Source: Actinomycetota bacterium (GTDB lineage: Bacteria; Actinomycetota; Acidimicrobiia; Acidimicrobiales; CADCSY01). Taken from it: a DNA stretch of 42,980 bases. Location of the stretch: assembly GCA_019347915.1 (NCBI GenBank), contig JAHWKL010000006.1, positions 1-42,980 on the forward strand, in the 5' to 3' direction. The notes under the pieces are model-generated. The model had not been told where the DNA came from. It saw only the letters and a program-made list of their open reading frames with translations, and searched no databases. Below are positions 27,151 through 36,392 of the stretch, in pieces (within the stretch, counting starts at the first letter, position 1; each line of letters begins with the position of its first letter). The position numbers and the translations under genes are program-made.

Positions 27151-29085
27151 TTACGGGGCCGCCAGGGGAGTGGCGAAGGTGAAGCCGCGTTCCCGGAGTT
27201 GCTGGATGAGCGGGCGGAGCGCCGCCACGGTCCGCGAGCGGTCGCCGTCCCCGTCGTGGAGCAGGATGACCGCACCGGGCGCGGCGGCATCGAGAACCCG
27301 GGTGAGCAGCTCCTCCGGCGGCGGCTTGGTGAAGTCGCGGCTGTCGACCGTCCAGTGGAGCACCCGCATGCCGCCCTCGTGGGCGACGTCGATCACGTTC
27401 GGGCTGAGGCTGCCCGCGGGGGGGCGGTACAGCTGCGGAGCCGTGCCGAGGAGCGACTCGAGGAGCTCGGAGCCGCCTTGGATCTCCTCGACCACCGTGT
27501 CGCGATCGGCTCGGTCGAGGCCCACGGCGTGGCTCTCGGTGTGGTTGCACAAGGCGTGGCCGGCGTCCCGCACCGCCCGCACCAGATCGGGGTGTCGTCG
27601 ACCCAGCGTGCCCACCACGCAGAACGTCGCCTTGACCCCTTCGGAGGCGAGGATCTCGAGGATCTGCGGCGTCCATTCCGGGTGTGGTCCGTCGTCGAAA
27701 GTGAGCGCCACCACGTTGCCCCGCTCCTCCCGTGGGGGGCGGGGCGCCCTCACCTGCGAGCGGGAGACGACCTCGCCGCTCAGGAGCCCGTAGACCTGGT
27801 CCTCGACCCCGTCGGCACCCGGGTACCACAGCGTGAACTCGACCTCGGGCAGCGGCGGAGGGGGCACCAACACTCGGCGGCTGTCGGTCGGCTCCACGAC
27901 GTCGGCTGACGCCGCCACGTCGACGTCTGCTCCCTCTCCGAGCTTGGCGTCCGGCGAGGAGGGGAAGCCGTCGACGAGGACAGTCGCCGGAGCGAAGTGG
28001 GAATCGATCACCGTCCGTGTCCCCGCGGAGAGAAGGGCCCCGTTGGCCGACGCCACGCCGGCGGCGTCCATGGCGTTGGCCACGGTGGGCTGGGACCGCG
28101 AGATGCGCACGGGCTCGCCGTTGACGGTGACGCTCATGACCGGGCCACTGTCGGGGGCGACGGTGAAGAGACCCAGCACCAGGGTGACCACCACGAACCT
28201 GGCCAGCCGGGGCCGTGCCCACTCGAGCAGTCGCCGCGCCGCCGCCGCCTTGCGAACGGCGCCTCGGCCACCCGCTACCAGCGGACGGACCAGGAGGTGG
28301 GCGACGTGCGGCTTCAGCCGTTCGAACAGGCGCCGTTCCGCTGCCGCCTCCTTGCGGAGGACGGTCAACAGCGCCACCACGGCGAGGAGGGGAAAGCGAA
28401 CCAGCCGAGGAACTACCCGCTCGAACAGTCGCTTGCCGCCGAGCGCCCCCCGGCGAGCGGCACGGCGCAGGCGTTCGACCGAGGCTCCATCCCTACCGTG
28501 CACCGGCGGCACGGTGGTGGCCGGCTGCGGCAGTGCCAGGCGCTGGGGGACCGGGGACGTGAGGATGACCTGACTGTCACGGACCCGGTTGCGTACCACC
28601 CAGGGCTGGGCCTCCACCTCGGCGGGGGTCAGGTCGCGCCGCGCGCCGACGCCCCGGGACGAGATCTTCACCGCCTGGAGGGCGGACACCTCCACCGAAG
28701 CGGCGGTCGCACCGGTGATGTGGACCGTGCCTTCCACCACCACGAGCACCCACCCGGCTCCGGCCCGGCGGATGGCGGTGAAAGCAGCGTCGTCGGTGGA
28801 CACCACGGCGTCGGAGAGGTGAAGCTCGTACCCGTTGCCGCCGGTGGGGCCGGGCACGGCACGGTGCCAGATCCTCCCCTCGTCCTGGCGGATGACCACG
28901 GAGGTCGAGCCGTCGGCCCGGATGTTCGTCAGGACGTTGCACTGCCCACCGGCGTCGACGCGGGTGACCGATCCGCCGGGGTGCACACGTTCGGCCAGGC
29001 CTCCGGGCGCGGCGCTGAGCTCTTCGGCGTGGCCCGAGGCGACCGAGCCCTTCACCGTGGCGCCGCCGCCCGGTGCCTGCTGCAT
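27151..29085 (-). CDS. FecR-like / DUF348 / polysaccharide deacetylase (NodB) fusion
   Basis: N-terminal FecR-like GRIWHRAV...VSTDDAAFTAIRRAGAGWVLVVVEGTVHI; TM FVVVTLVLGLFTVA; DUF348-like VNGEPVRISRSQPTVANAMDAAGV; NodB VVALTFDDGPHPEWTPQILEIL...NHTESH...RPPAGS...ILLHDG. Confidence 0.8.
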   Translation of the reverse strand: MQQAPGGGATVKGSVASGHAEELSAAPGGLAERVHPGGSVTRVDAGGQCNVLTNIRADGSTSVVIRQDEGRIWHRAVPGPTGGNGYELHLSDAVVSTDDAAFTAIRRAGAGWVLVVVEGTVHITGATAASVEVSALQAVKISSRGVGARRDLTPAEVEAQPWVVRNRVRDSQVILTSPVPQRLALPQPATTVPPVHGRDGASVERLRRAARRGALGGKRLFERVVPRLVRFPLLAVVALLTVLRKEAAAERRLFERLKPHVAHLLVRPLVAGGRGAVRKAAAARRLLEWARPRLARFVVVTLVLGLFTVAPDSGPVMSVTVNGEPVRISRSQPTVANAMDAAGVASANGALLSAGTRTVIDSHFAPATVLVDGFPSSPDAKLGEGADVDVAASADVVEPTDSRRVLVPPPPLPEVEFTLWYPGADGVEDQVYGLLSGEVVSRSQVRAPRPPREERGNVVALTFDDGPHPEWTPQILEILASEGVKATFCVVGTLGRRHPDLVRAVRDAGHALCNHTESHAVGLDRADRDTVVEEIQGGSELLESLLGTAPQLYRPPAGSLSPNVIDVAHEGGMRVLHWTVDSRDFTKPPPEELLTRVLDAAAPGAVILLHDGDGDRSRTVAALRPLIQQLRERGFTFATPLAAP

Positions 29086-29173
29086 GGTCTTACGGTGCCA
29101 CGCGCCGTCGCCGGCAGCGTGGACCCCACAGGGGGAGATGACCGCCCGGACCGCGCCGGGTGAGCGCCGTTGC

Positions 29174-30364
29174 TCACGGCGAGGGCCCGCTGCGGGGGGG
29201 CCGGCGCGGCGGGGGCAGGCGAAGCGAGCCGAGGTCCTGGGTCTGCGCCAACCACCGATCGAAGCCGGGGAGATCGAAGGCCAGGTGGCCGTAGCGCGGG
29301 GTGTGCACCACGTGGTGCTCGTTGAGCAGCGCGTGGCGCGCCACCGAGAGCTGGGACGGGGTGCGCCCCACGGCGGTGGCGATGTCCCTGGTGGCCACCA
29401 TGGTGCCCCCGAGGGCGGCGATGGCCTTCACCATGGCCCGCTCGGTGGTGTCCAGGCGGTCCCAGCGGGGCTCGTAGAGGTTGACCGCCAGCCACCGATC
29501 GGCATCCTCGACGGCGATCATCGCCTCGGCCAGGGTGAGCCGGCCCCCTTCGCCCACGCGTTCCCAGGCCCGATGGCCGTAGAGCTGGATGGCGAAGGGG
29601 TAGCCCTGCGAGCGGGCGACGAGCAGCTCGAGCGCCTCGGTGTCGATGGCGATGCCCCCCGTGGCCAGGGGTTCCAGGTACGCCACCCGGGTGGCGTCAG
29701 GACCGAGGTCAGTGACCTGGACCTTGTCCTGGCGTTCGAAGAAGGTGCAGGCCCGGGCGAGATGGCGGGGCGTGTTGTGCAGCCCGGCCATGGCCATGCT
29801 CACCGGGAGCCCTCGGCGGCGCTCGAGCTGCTGCACGGTGTTGCCGAGCAGCTCCAGGTCGGGTTGCGCCCGGGCTCGTTGGACCTCGTCCACCACGAAC
29901 AGCAGGCCTGCCCCCCGTTTCTGGGCGAGCTCGGCGAGCCGTTGGAGCAGGGGCAGGAACTGGCTGGCGTCGACTCCGGGAAGCTCGACCGACGCCCGCA
30001 GGGGGCGACCGGGCACGGGAGCCGCTGCTTCGACACGGCGAGGCAGGCCCTGGGCCGACGCCCGGCGACCGCCGAGCTGGCGAAGCAGGGCCGGCGCGGC
30101 CTCGGCCAGCGCCTGGCGGGGGCCGTACTCGGGGGTGCCGCTGTAGTCGACGACGGCCCATTCCCACTCCCGATGCACATGCTCGGCGATCTCGGTCAGC
30201 AGCACCGTCTTGCCCACGCCCCGGGGCCCGTAGAAGACGTGGTGGTAGTTGGCGTGCCCGGGACCGGCGGCGAGATCCTCGAACACCGCCTGCAGGATCT
30301 CCTGGCGACCGGCCAGCACGGGCGGGCGGGTCCCCCACGACGGATTGAAGGGATTTCTAGACAT
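29174..30364 (-). CDS. AAA/STAND-type ATPase (archaeal-ATPase-like)
   Basis: MSRNPFNPSWGTRPPVLAGRQEILQAVFEDLAAG...HHVFYGPRGVGKTVLLTEIA...GAGLLFVVDEVQ...C-terminal wHTH-like ATAVGRTPSQLSVARHALLNEHHVV. Confidence 0.85.
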   Translation of the reverse strand: MSRNPFNPSWGTRPPVLAGRQEILQAVFEDLAAGPGHANYHHVFYGPRGVGKTVLLTEIAEHVHREWEWAVVDYSGTPEYGPRQALAEAAPALLRQLGGRRASAQGLPRRVEAAAPVPGRPLRASVELPGVDASQFLPLLQRLAELAQKRGAGLLFVVDEVQRARAQPDLELLGNTVQQLERRRGLPVSMAMAGLHNTPRHLARACTFFERQDKVQVTDLGPDATRVAYLEPLATGGIAIDTEALELLVARSQGYPFAIQLYGHRAWERVGEGGRLTLAEAMIAVEDADRWLAVNLYEPRWDRLDTTERAMVKAIAALGGTMVATRDIATAVGRTPSQLSVARHALLNEHHVVHTPRYGHLAFDLPGFDRWLAQTQDLGSLRLPPPRRPPRSGPSP

Positions 30365-30497
30365 GGGTAGAACCACGGTCGACGGTCGGCGTCAGCTCGG
30401 TGTGAGCGCATCCAGCCACAGGTGTAGAAGCAACTATATCTTTGGACGTGGCCGCCACCGAACGCCGGAGTCCCTTCGGGCGGGGGGACCGTTTGGC

Positions 30498-31530
30498 TCA
30501 GCGGTCGTGGGCGTCCCGGTGCCAGTCGTCGGCGACGGTCCGTATGGACGAGGGGGCCAGCAGATCGCTCACCGCCGCCTGCGTGAGCGGGTGGACGTCG
30601 CCTTCCGGAAGGGTGAGTACCAGTGGCGTTCCGGGAGGCATTCGTGCCGCCTGCAGCTCCGCTGCCATCGGGACGAAGGTGGGGTCGAACCCGACGGAGC
30701 AGGCAACGAGGAGCGCGGCTCCGTCGTCGCTCTGGCCCACCGCCGGCGCCAGCAGGGGGAGCCGCAGGTCACGCAGAGGCCGGGGCGGGGCGATGGGGTC
30801 GAGTCCCGTTGCACCGACGAGCCCGGGCTGCCGGCAGAGGTGGTGGCGGAGCCAGCGCTCCCTACCCAGTTGGTTCAGAGGATGGAAACGATCACCGGAC
30901 CGGCGCGCCTGGCGGGCTGCCTCCACCACGGGCACGAGCGCGTCTGCCGGACGACGGGTGCCCCACGCCAGCTGGTTGACGAGCCGGTCGTGCTTGCCGA
31001 TCCCCACCTCGAGCGTGGCGCCGTCCTCGGCGGTGCGCACCCGAGCGACCTGCACGCCGAGGACCTCGGCGCTGAGCATGCCCCACTCGACGACCGGGTC
31101 CGCACCGGCGGAGCGGATGGGATCACGGAACGGCTCGGCCCGTGGATCGAGCGGCGGTTCCGGTGGGAGAGGCTCGGCGTGGACGACGGCCAGGTCGGCG
31201 CCCACCACCTCCCACACGGTGATGGGGGTCCGGAAGCAGGCGGCCTGGCGGGTGGCGGCCGGCACGTCGGCGTTGGGGTCCATCAGCACGTGCAGCTCGC
31301 TGACCCGCCGGTGCAGGCCCCACAGCAGCGCTCGTGCGAAGCCGTGGGCGGCGTCGGTGCCGTCGACCAGGACCCAGGCTCGCCCGTCGAGATCGACGGC
31401 CACACCACCGGCCGCCGGTGTGGGCTCGGCCGCCCCCACCTCCGACCATCCCCGCTTCACGAGCGCCCGCAGCTTGGCAGCCAGCAGCATGGCCCGCCGT
31501 TCGGGATCGAGTGCCGGCGGCGTGGTCATG
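30498..31530 (-). CDS. Hypothetical protein
   Basis: Long ORF with plausible ATG at 31530 (MTTPPALDPERRAMLLAAKLRALVKRGWSEVG...). Confidence 0.6.
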
Positions 31531-31636
31531 AGCTCCGTTGGGCGTCGCCATCGGTCACGACGTGACGGTACCGCTCGGGTGCGGCGGGCTGAGCACCCTC
31601 CGTTCGAGCGTGGGGGGATGGGGACATCATGGGGCC

Positions 31637-32032
31637 GTGGGTCGGGTGGTGGCGGTGGCCGGGGCACTCGGGGTCCTGGTGGCGTCGTTCCTCCCCTGGG
31701 GACGCAGCGGCGGTGCCAGTCGCACCAGCTACGAGCTGGTCGCCGCCGCCGGGCGTCTCGAGGTGGTGAGCGGCGCTGTGGCGGTCGGCGTGCGGGGCTG
31801 GTACCTCGTGCCCTTCCTGGTGGCGTGCACCTGGCTGGCAGCCGCCCGCCGCCGTCTCCTGGTGACGGCTACCCTGAGCGCGCTCGTCGGGTCAGCGGCA
31901 GTCGCGCTGGCGGTAGCGGTCAAGGCATCCCCTGTCGGCGCCGAAACAGGGACGAGCGTGGCCCTGGTCGCAGGCGCCACGGCGCTGATCGGCGCCGCCC
32001 GGTCGGCATGGGAGCACAGGAGGCAGTCATGA
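31637..32032 (+). CDS. Hypothetical membrane protein
   Basis: GTG start VGRVVAVAGALGVLVASFLPWGRSGG...; four TM segments; ATGA overlap with next gene. Confidence 0.6.
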   Translation: MGRVVAVAGALGVLVASFLPWGRSGGASRTSYELVAAAGRLEVVSGAVAVGVRGWYLVPFLVACTWLAAARRRLLVTATLSALVGSAAVALAVAVKASPVGAETGTSVALVAGATALIGAARSAWEHRRQS

Positions 32033-33534
32033 CCGACACCCCCCCGGGTGGCCCACAGGAGTCGTCACCCGTGGAGGGGCAGTCGCCTTCCCCGTACGTC
32101 AGGTGGGAGACCGGTGGTTCGGGCCGCGGGGTCGGGGCCTCGCGCTCGCGCCTGGTCGGGATGGGCGTGGGCCTGGTCGCCCTGGTCGGTGCCGGGGTGT
32201 TCTCCGTGACCATGCTGAGCGCCGCCAGCGGCAGCGCCACCGCAGAGGCAGCGGTCGAGCGGCTGTTCGGCGCCGTCGGAGAGGAGGACGTCATCGGCGT
32301 GCTCGAGGCCCTGGCTCCCGGCGAGCGTTCAGCCCTGCGGCCCGTCGAGGACCTGGCCGACGAGCTGCGGCGCCTGGGGATCGTCTCGGACGACTTCGAC
32401 CTCGGGGCCGTGGGTGGGGTCGACCTCCAGTTCGACGACCTGACCTTCGAGACCGAGGAGTTGGGCCCGGGCGTGGCCGCCGTCCACATCACCGGCGGCA
32501 CCGTCACCTCCTCCACCGATCCCCAGCAGCTGCCCATCGGCCCGACGCTGAGAAAGCTGCTCGGCCATTTCGATGCCGAGCCCGACTTCGAGGCGACCAC
32601 CACCACCGAGGACCTGGCCGCCGACGCACCGATGATCGTGGCGCTCGACGAGGGCGACGGCTGGCACGCCAGCTGGTCCTACACAGTCGCCGAGGGAATG
32701 CGGCGAGAGGCGGGGGAGCCGGTGCCGGCCTTCGGGGACGGTGTCGAGGCCGCCGGCGCCGACTCGCCCGAGGCGGCGGTCCGCCAGGCGGTGGAGGCCG
32801 CCGTCGACCTCGACGCCCGCCGGCTGATCGGCCTGGTGTCGCCCTCCGAGGCGGCAGCCCTGCACGACTACGCCCCGTTGTTCCTCGACGACGCCGAGGC
32901 GGCGGTGGCCGAGCTGCGGGCCGAAGTGCCCTACGAGGTCGACGTCACCCACCTCGATCTCAGCTCCGAGACCGATGGCGACGTGGCCCAGGTGCGCCTG
33001 GGTGGTTTCGAGGCGTCCGGCACCGTGCCCGGTCTGGGCCGGTTCTCGGTGTCCTACGACGGGGACTGCTTCACCTTCGAGGCCGACGTCGAGGCCGACA
33101 CCATTTGTGCCGGCGACCTCCCGCAGTCGGGGTTCGGCGGGGCCGACACCCAGATGGTGGTGACCACCGTGCGCGATGACGGCCAGTGGTACCTCAGCCC
33201 CACCCGAACGCTCTTCCAACAGGTGCTGGGCGCACTACGGGCGCTCGATCGTGACGATCTCGAAGACCCCGAGTCGCTGTTCGGGCCCTTCTTCGGCCCC
33301 GGCTTGGGCTCGGCGTTCGCCGAAGGCGGGGACTTCGTGGAGGGACCGGGGAACGGCACCTCGCTCTTCGAAGGCACCCCGGCCCCGGACGCCGCCGTTC
33401 CCGGTGACGCCGAGCTGCTGGGCGAGGAGTGCTTCGGTGTCTTCGAGGACCTCCCGCCCACCGCGGGGCCGGAGGACTACGAGCGGGCCGAGAAGGAGGT
33501 CGACGACTGCCTCGACGACCTGTGGGACGACTGA
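32029..33534 (+). CDS. Hypothetical membrane-anchored extracytoplasmic protein (501 aa)
   Basis: MTDTPPGGPQESSPVEGQSPSPYVRWETGG..., TM LVGMGVGLVALVGAGVFSVTML, long acidic extracytoplasmic region with two internally similar halves (AAVERLFGAV.. / AAVRQAVEAAV..). Confidence 0.65.
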   Translation: MTDTPPGGPQESSPVEGQSPSPYVRWETGGSGRGVGASRSRLVGMGVGLVALVGAGVFSVTMLSAASGSATAEAAVERLFGAVGEEDVIGVLEALAPGERSALRPVEDLADELRRLGIVSDDFDLGAVGGVDLQFDDLTFETEELGPGVAAVHITGGTVTSSTDPQQLPIGPTLRKLLGHFDAEPDFEATTTTEDLAADAPMIVALDEGDGWHASWSYTVAEGMRREAGEPVPAFGDGVEAAGADSPEAAVRQAVEAAVDLDARRLIGLVSPSEAAALHDYAPLFLDDAEAAVAELRAEVPYEVDVTHLDLSSETDGDVAQVRLGGFEASGTVPGLGRFSVSYDGDCFTFEADVEADTICAGDLPQSGFGGADTQMVVTTVRDDGQWYLSPTRTLFQQVLGALRALDRDDLEDPESLFGPFFGPGLGSAFAEGGDFVEGPGNGTSLFEGTPAPDAAVPGDAELLGEECFGVFEDLPPTAGPEDYERAEKEVDDCLDDLWDD

Positions 33535-33701
33535 GCTCGCCCGCGGGGCCTGATGGTCGTCTCAGGTGCGGGCCGAACGGCCCCGGGGCGACATCGCCTC
33601 TTCACGGAGTGAGATCAACCGGCTACAGTGTGTGGTGAGTTACCGCTCGGGGGCGTGCATCTCGATGACGTAGATCGGCGACCAGACCCGGGACCCACGA
33701 C

Positions 33702-34559
33702 ATGACGTCACCAGCGCCTTCGTACACCGTGACTCGCCGGCACGGCGTCGTGGTGGTGACCGTCCACGCCGACTTCGACCTGGCCTGCTCGAGCCGCCTC
33801 GGCGCGGCGCTCGGCGATCTGATCGATGGCCAGGGGAACCTGAACGTGGGCGTCGATCTGAGCCGGGCGGCCACCATCGACCCCGCTGCGCTCGGCGTGC
33901 TCGCCGCTGGTGAGAAGCTCGCCCGTCACCACGGCGCGACATTGACGGTCAGGGGCCTGCCGCCCGGTGACTCGCCTCGGCTCTCCACTCCGGCCGCCAC
34001 CGCCGGCGCCCCCGCCCACCACCTGTTGGAGCTCTACGAGGGAGACGAGGTTCTCGCCGATTCGGTGCGGGCCCACCTCAGTGCGGGGCTGCGGGGAGGC
34101 GAGACGGCCATCGTCGTCGCCACCGAGGCGCACCGCCGGCTGTTCGCCGCGGCACTCTCGCGCCGCGGTGTCGACGTGGGGGCGGCCCAGGCGGCCGGGC
34201 GTTACCTCGCTCTCGATGCAGGCGAGACGCTCTCGCGGTTCATGGTCGACGGCGCCCCTGACCCCACCCGCTTCTGGACCGCCATGGGAGGCCTCGTCGA
34301 CGCTGCGACGGGCGCCGGCCGCCGGGCGCGGATCTACGGTGAGATGGTGGCGCTGCTCTGGGCCGAGGGCAACGTCGCCGCCGCCATCGCCCTGGAGGAC
34401 CTGTGGAACGAGCTCAGCGGCGCCCGACCGTTCTCGCTCCTGTGCGCCTACCCGACCGCCGCCTTCGACCCCGTCGAGAGCACGGCGCTGTTCCGGGTCC
34501 TGTGTGAACAGCACTCGCGCGTGGACGTCAGCGGGGGCCAGGTGGGAGCGGATCGGTGA
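33702..34559 (+). CDS. STAS domain - MEDS domain fusion
   Basis: STAS-like HGVVVVTVHADFDLACSSRLGAALGDLIDG...VDLSRAATIDPAALGVLAAG; MEDS-like HHLLELYEGDEVLADSVRAHLSAGLRGGETAIVVATEAHRRLFAAAL...RIYGEMVALLWAEGN. Confidence 0.8.
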   Translation: MTSPAPSYTVTRRHGVVVVTVHADFDLACSSRLGAALGDLIDGQGNLNVGVDLSRAATIDPAALGVLAAGEKLARHHGATLTVRGLPPGDSPRLSTPAATAGAPAHHLLELYEGDEVLADSVRAHLSAGLRGGETAIVVATEAHRRLFAAALSRRGVDVGAAQAAGRYLALDAGETLSRFMVDGAPDPTRFWTAMGGLVDAATGAGRRARIYGEMVALLWAEGNVAAAIALEDLWNELSGARPFSLLCAYPTAAFDPVESTALFRVLCEQHSRVDVSGGQVGADR

Positions 34560-35286
34560 CCCGGTCGATCATGGCGAGGAAGCGCTCGGCGTCGAGGCTG
34601 CCGCGGGTGGCACCCACACCGTCGAGGACGTCGAGTCGGGCGAACTGGCCGACGTTCTCGTCGGCGACGGTGCCCCCGTAGAGCACCTCGGGCCGGCTCG
34701 ATCCCAGCCGGCGAAGCTCAGCCTTCAGGTGCTCCACCATCCCGCCCACGTAGGCGGCGTCTGCCGGCCGCTCGGCGCCGATCGCCCAGGTGGGCTCGTA
34801 GACCACCAGCACGGGCCGGCGGGCCAGGTCCACCCCTCGCACCCCGTGCCGTAGCCGGCGCTCGGTCTGGGCGAGGGCATGGTCACCCTGCTCGTCCTCC
34901 CCGACGAAGAGGATGGGGACGAGGCCGGCGCCGGCGACCGCCGCCACCTTGTCGGCGACCTGGTCGTCGGTCTCCCCGGCGGCACGCCGTTCGCTGTGGC
35001 CCACCATCACGTAGTCGACGAGGCCCCGCAGCATGGGCGGGGAGATCTCACCGGTATGAGGGCCCTCGGCCTCCCAGTGGCAGTTCTGGGCACCGAGCCG
35101 CACCAGCCGCTCGTCGGCCTCCGCTCTCAGGGGAACCAACGAGACGAAGGGCGAGCACACGATCACCAGCGGAAGGTGGCGGTCGGACTGCTGCCGGCGG
35201 CGTAGGCCTTCCTGGATGGCCCGGAGCAGTGTCAACGCCTCGTCGACCGTCGGGTACATCTTCCAGTTGGCGAGCACGTACCTCAT
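34528..35286 (-). CDS. tpiA: Triosephosphate isomerase
   Basis: MRYVLANWKMYPTVDEAL...VMVGHSERRAAGETDDQVADKV...VVYEPTWAIG...VLYGGTVADENV; K, H, E catalytic residues present. Confidence 0.92.
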   Translation of the reverse strand: MRYVLANWKMYPTVDEALTLLRAIQEGLRRRQQSDRHLPLVIVCSPFVSLVPLRAEADERLVRLGAQNCHWEAEGPHTGEISPPMLRGLVDYVMVGHSERRAAGETDDQVADKVAAVAGAGLVPILFVGEDEQGDHALAQTERRLRHGVRGVDLARRPVLVVYEPTWAIGAERPADAAYVGGMVEHLKAELRRLGSSRPEVLYGGTVADENVGQFARLDVLDGVGATRGSLDAERFLAMIDRVTDPLPPGPR

Positions 35287-35316
35287 CGCAGGTCGTCGGC
35301 TGCCGGTGGGCGAGGG

Positions 35317-36363
35317 TCAGCGGGACGCGACGGCCTCGGGCCGGACCCAGCGCCGCTCGGCGTCAGCCACCCGAGCGGCGTCGAACACCGCTTGCACCCG
35401 CAAGCCCTCCTCGAGCGACGGCTCGGCCACCCCACCTTCCCTGATGGCCGACCAGAAGCTCTTGGCCACCCGGGCGAAGGCGGCGGTGGAGCTGGCGTCG
35501 AGCGGTCCCTCGCACTGGAGCTCCTCGCCGGCGCGTCCCCACCACAGCCGGCGGTCAGCGTCGAGGCGCACGGTGCCCTCGTCACCGTGGACCTCGATGA
35601 CGTCGCCCCGGTCGTGACGGGCGGTCGCCGCCATGCTCACGGTGCCGAGGCCGCCCCCCCGGAAGCGCAGGAGCACGACGTAGGTGTCCTCGGCGGTGAC
35701 CGGGCGCAGCTGGTCGTCGTCGCCTGCCGTCCGCAGCGGCACGCCCACCTCGGTGGCGGCGGCGACGGCCTCCACCTCGGGGAAGATCTCGAGCACCAGG
35801 TCGAGGTCATGGACCCCGTAGCCCTGCAGCCGGCCGCCGCCGAGGCTGGCGTCGTGGACCCAGGTGTGCGGCCGGGTGTAGGGGTCGGCATGGTCGGAGC
35901 GGATGAGGGAGACCGAGACCATCCGGGGCCGGCCCACCACCTCGCGGGCGCACTCGATCAGCCGCCGGCGCACGTCCTTCAGCCGCAGCTCGTAGTCGAC
36001 GGCACCGACCACGCCGGCGGCGCGGATGGCGTCCACGATCCGTCGCGCCTCGGCCAGGTCGTTGGCCAGCGGCTTCTCGCACAGCACGTGCAGCCCCCGC
36101 TCCACGGCGGCCATGGCGAACTGGGCGTGGGTGGTCACCGGCGTGGCCACGTGCACGGCGTCCAGCCCCGGCACCGACAGCAGCTCGTCGAAGTCGGACG
36201 TGCCCACCGGCACGCCGGCGTCGTCAGCCAGCTCCCGGGCCCGCTCCGGCCGGCGGGACCACACCGCCACCGGCTCGAACTCCTCGAGCTCCTGGTAGAC
36301 GGGCAGGGCCACCTTGCGGCCGAAACCACTGCCGGCGACGGCGATCTTCACGGGCTGGTCCAC
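35317..36363 (-). CDS. Gfo/Idh/MocA family oxidoreductase
   Basis: VKIAVAGSGFGRKVALPVYQELEEFEPVAVWSRRPERA...DAVHVATPVTTHAQFAMAAVERGLHVLCEKPLANDLAEA. Confidence 0.92.
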   Translation of the reverse strand: MDQPVKIAVAGSGFGRKVALPVYQELEEFEPVAVWSRRPERARELADDAGVPVGTSDFDELLSVPGLDAVHVATPVTTHAQFAMAAVERGLHVLCEKPLANDLAEARRIVDAIRAAGVVGAVDYELRLKDVRRRLIECAREVVGRPRMVSVSLIRSDHADPYTRPHTWVHDASLGGGRLQGYGVHDLDLVLEIFPEVEAVAAATEVGVPLRTAGDDDQLRPVTAEDTYVVLLRFRGGGLGTVSMAATARHDRGDVIEVHGDEGTVRLDADRRLWWGRAGEELQCEGPLDASSTAAFARVAKSFWSAIREGGVAEPSLEEGLRVQAVFDAARVADAERRWVRPEAVASR

Positions 36364-36392
36364 GTCACCCCCCTCTCGTTGCGGGACCACGG

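Noticed and set aside
30442-32028. N-terminal part of 1030-aa ORF 30442..33534
   Set aside because: Antisense to the 30498-31530 gene and out of frame with the 31637-32032 gene; real start is ATG 32029 with ATGA coupling.
24107-33600. Integrative element inserted at tRNA-Ala
   Set aside because: No integrase and no duplicated tRNA 3' end seen in the window; kept only as a synteny question.
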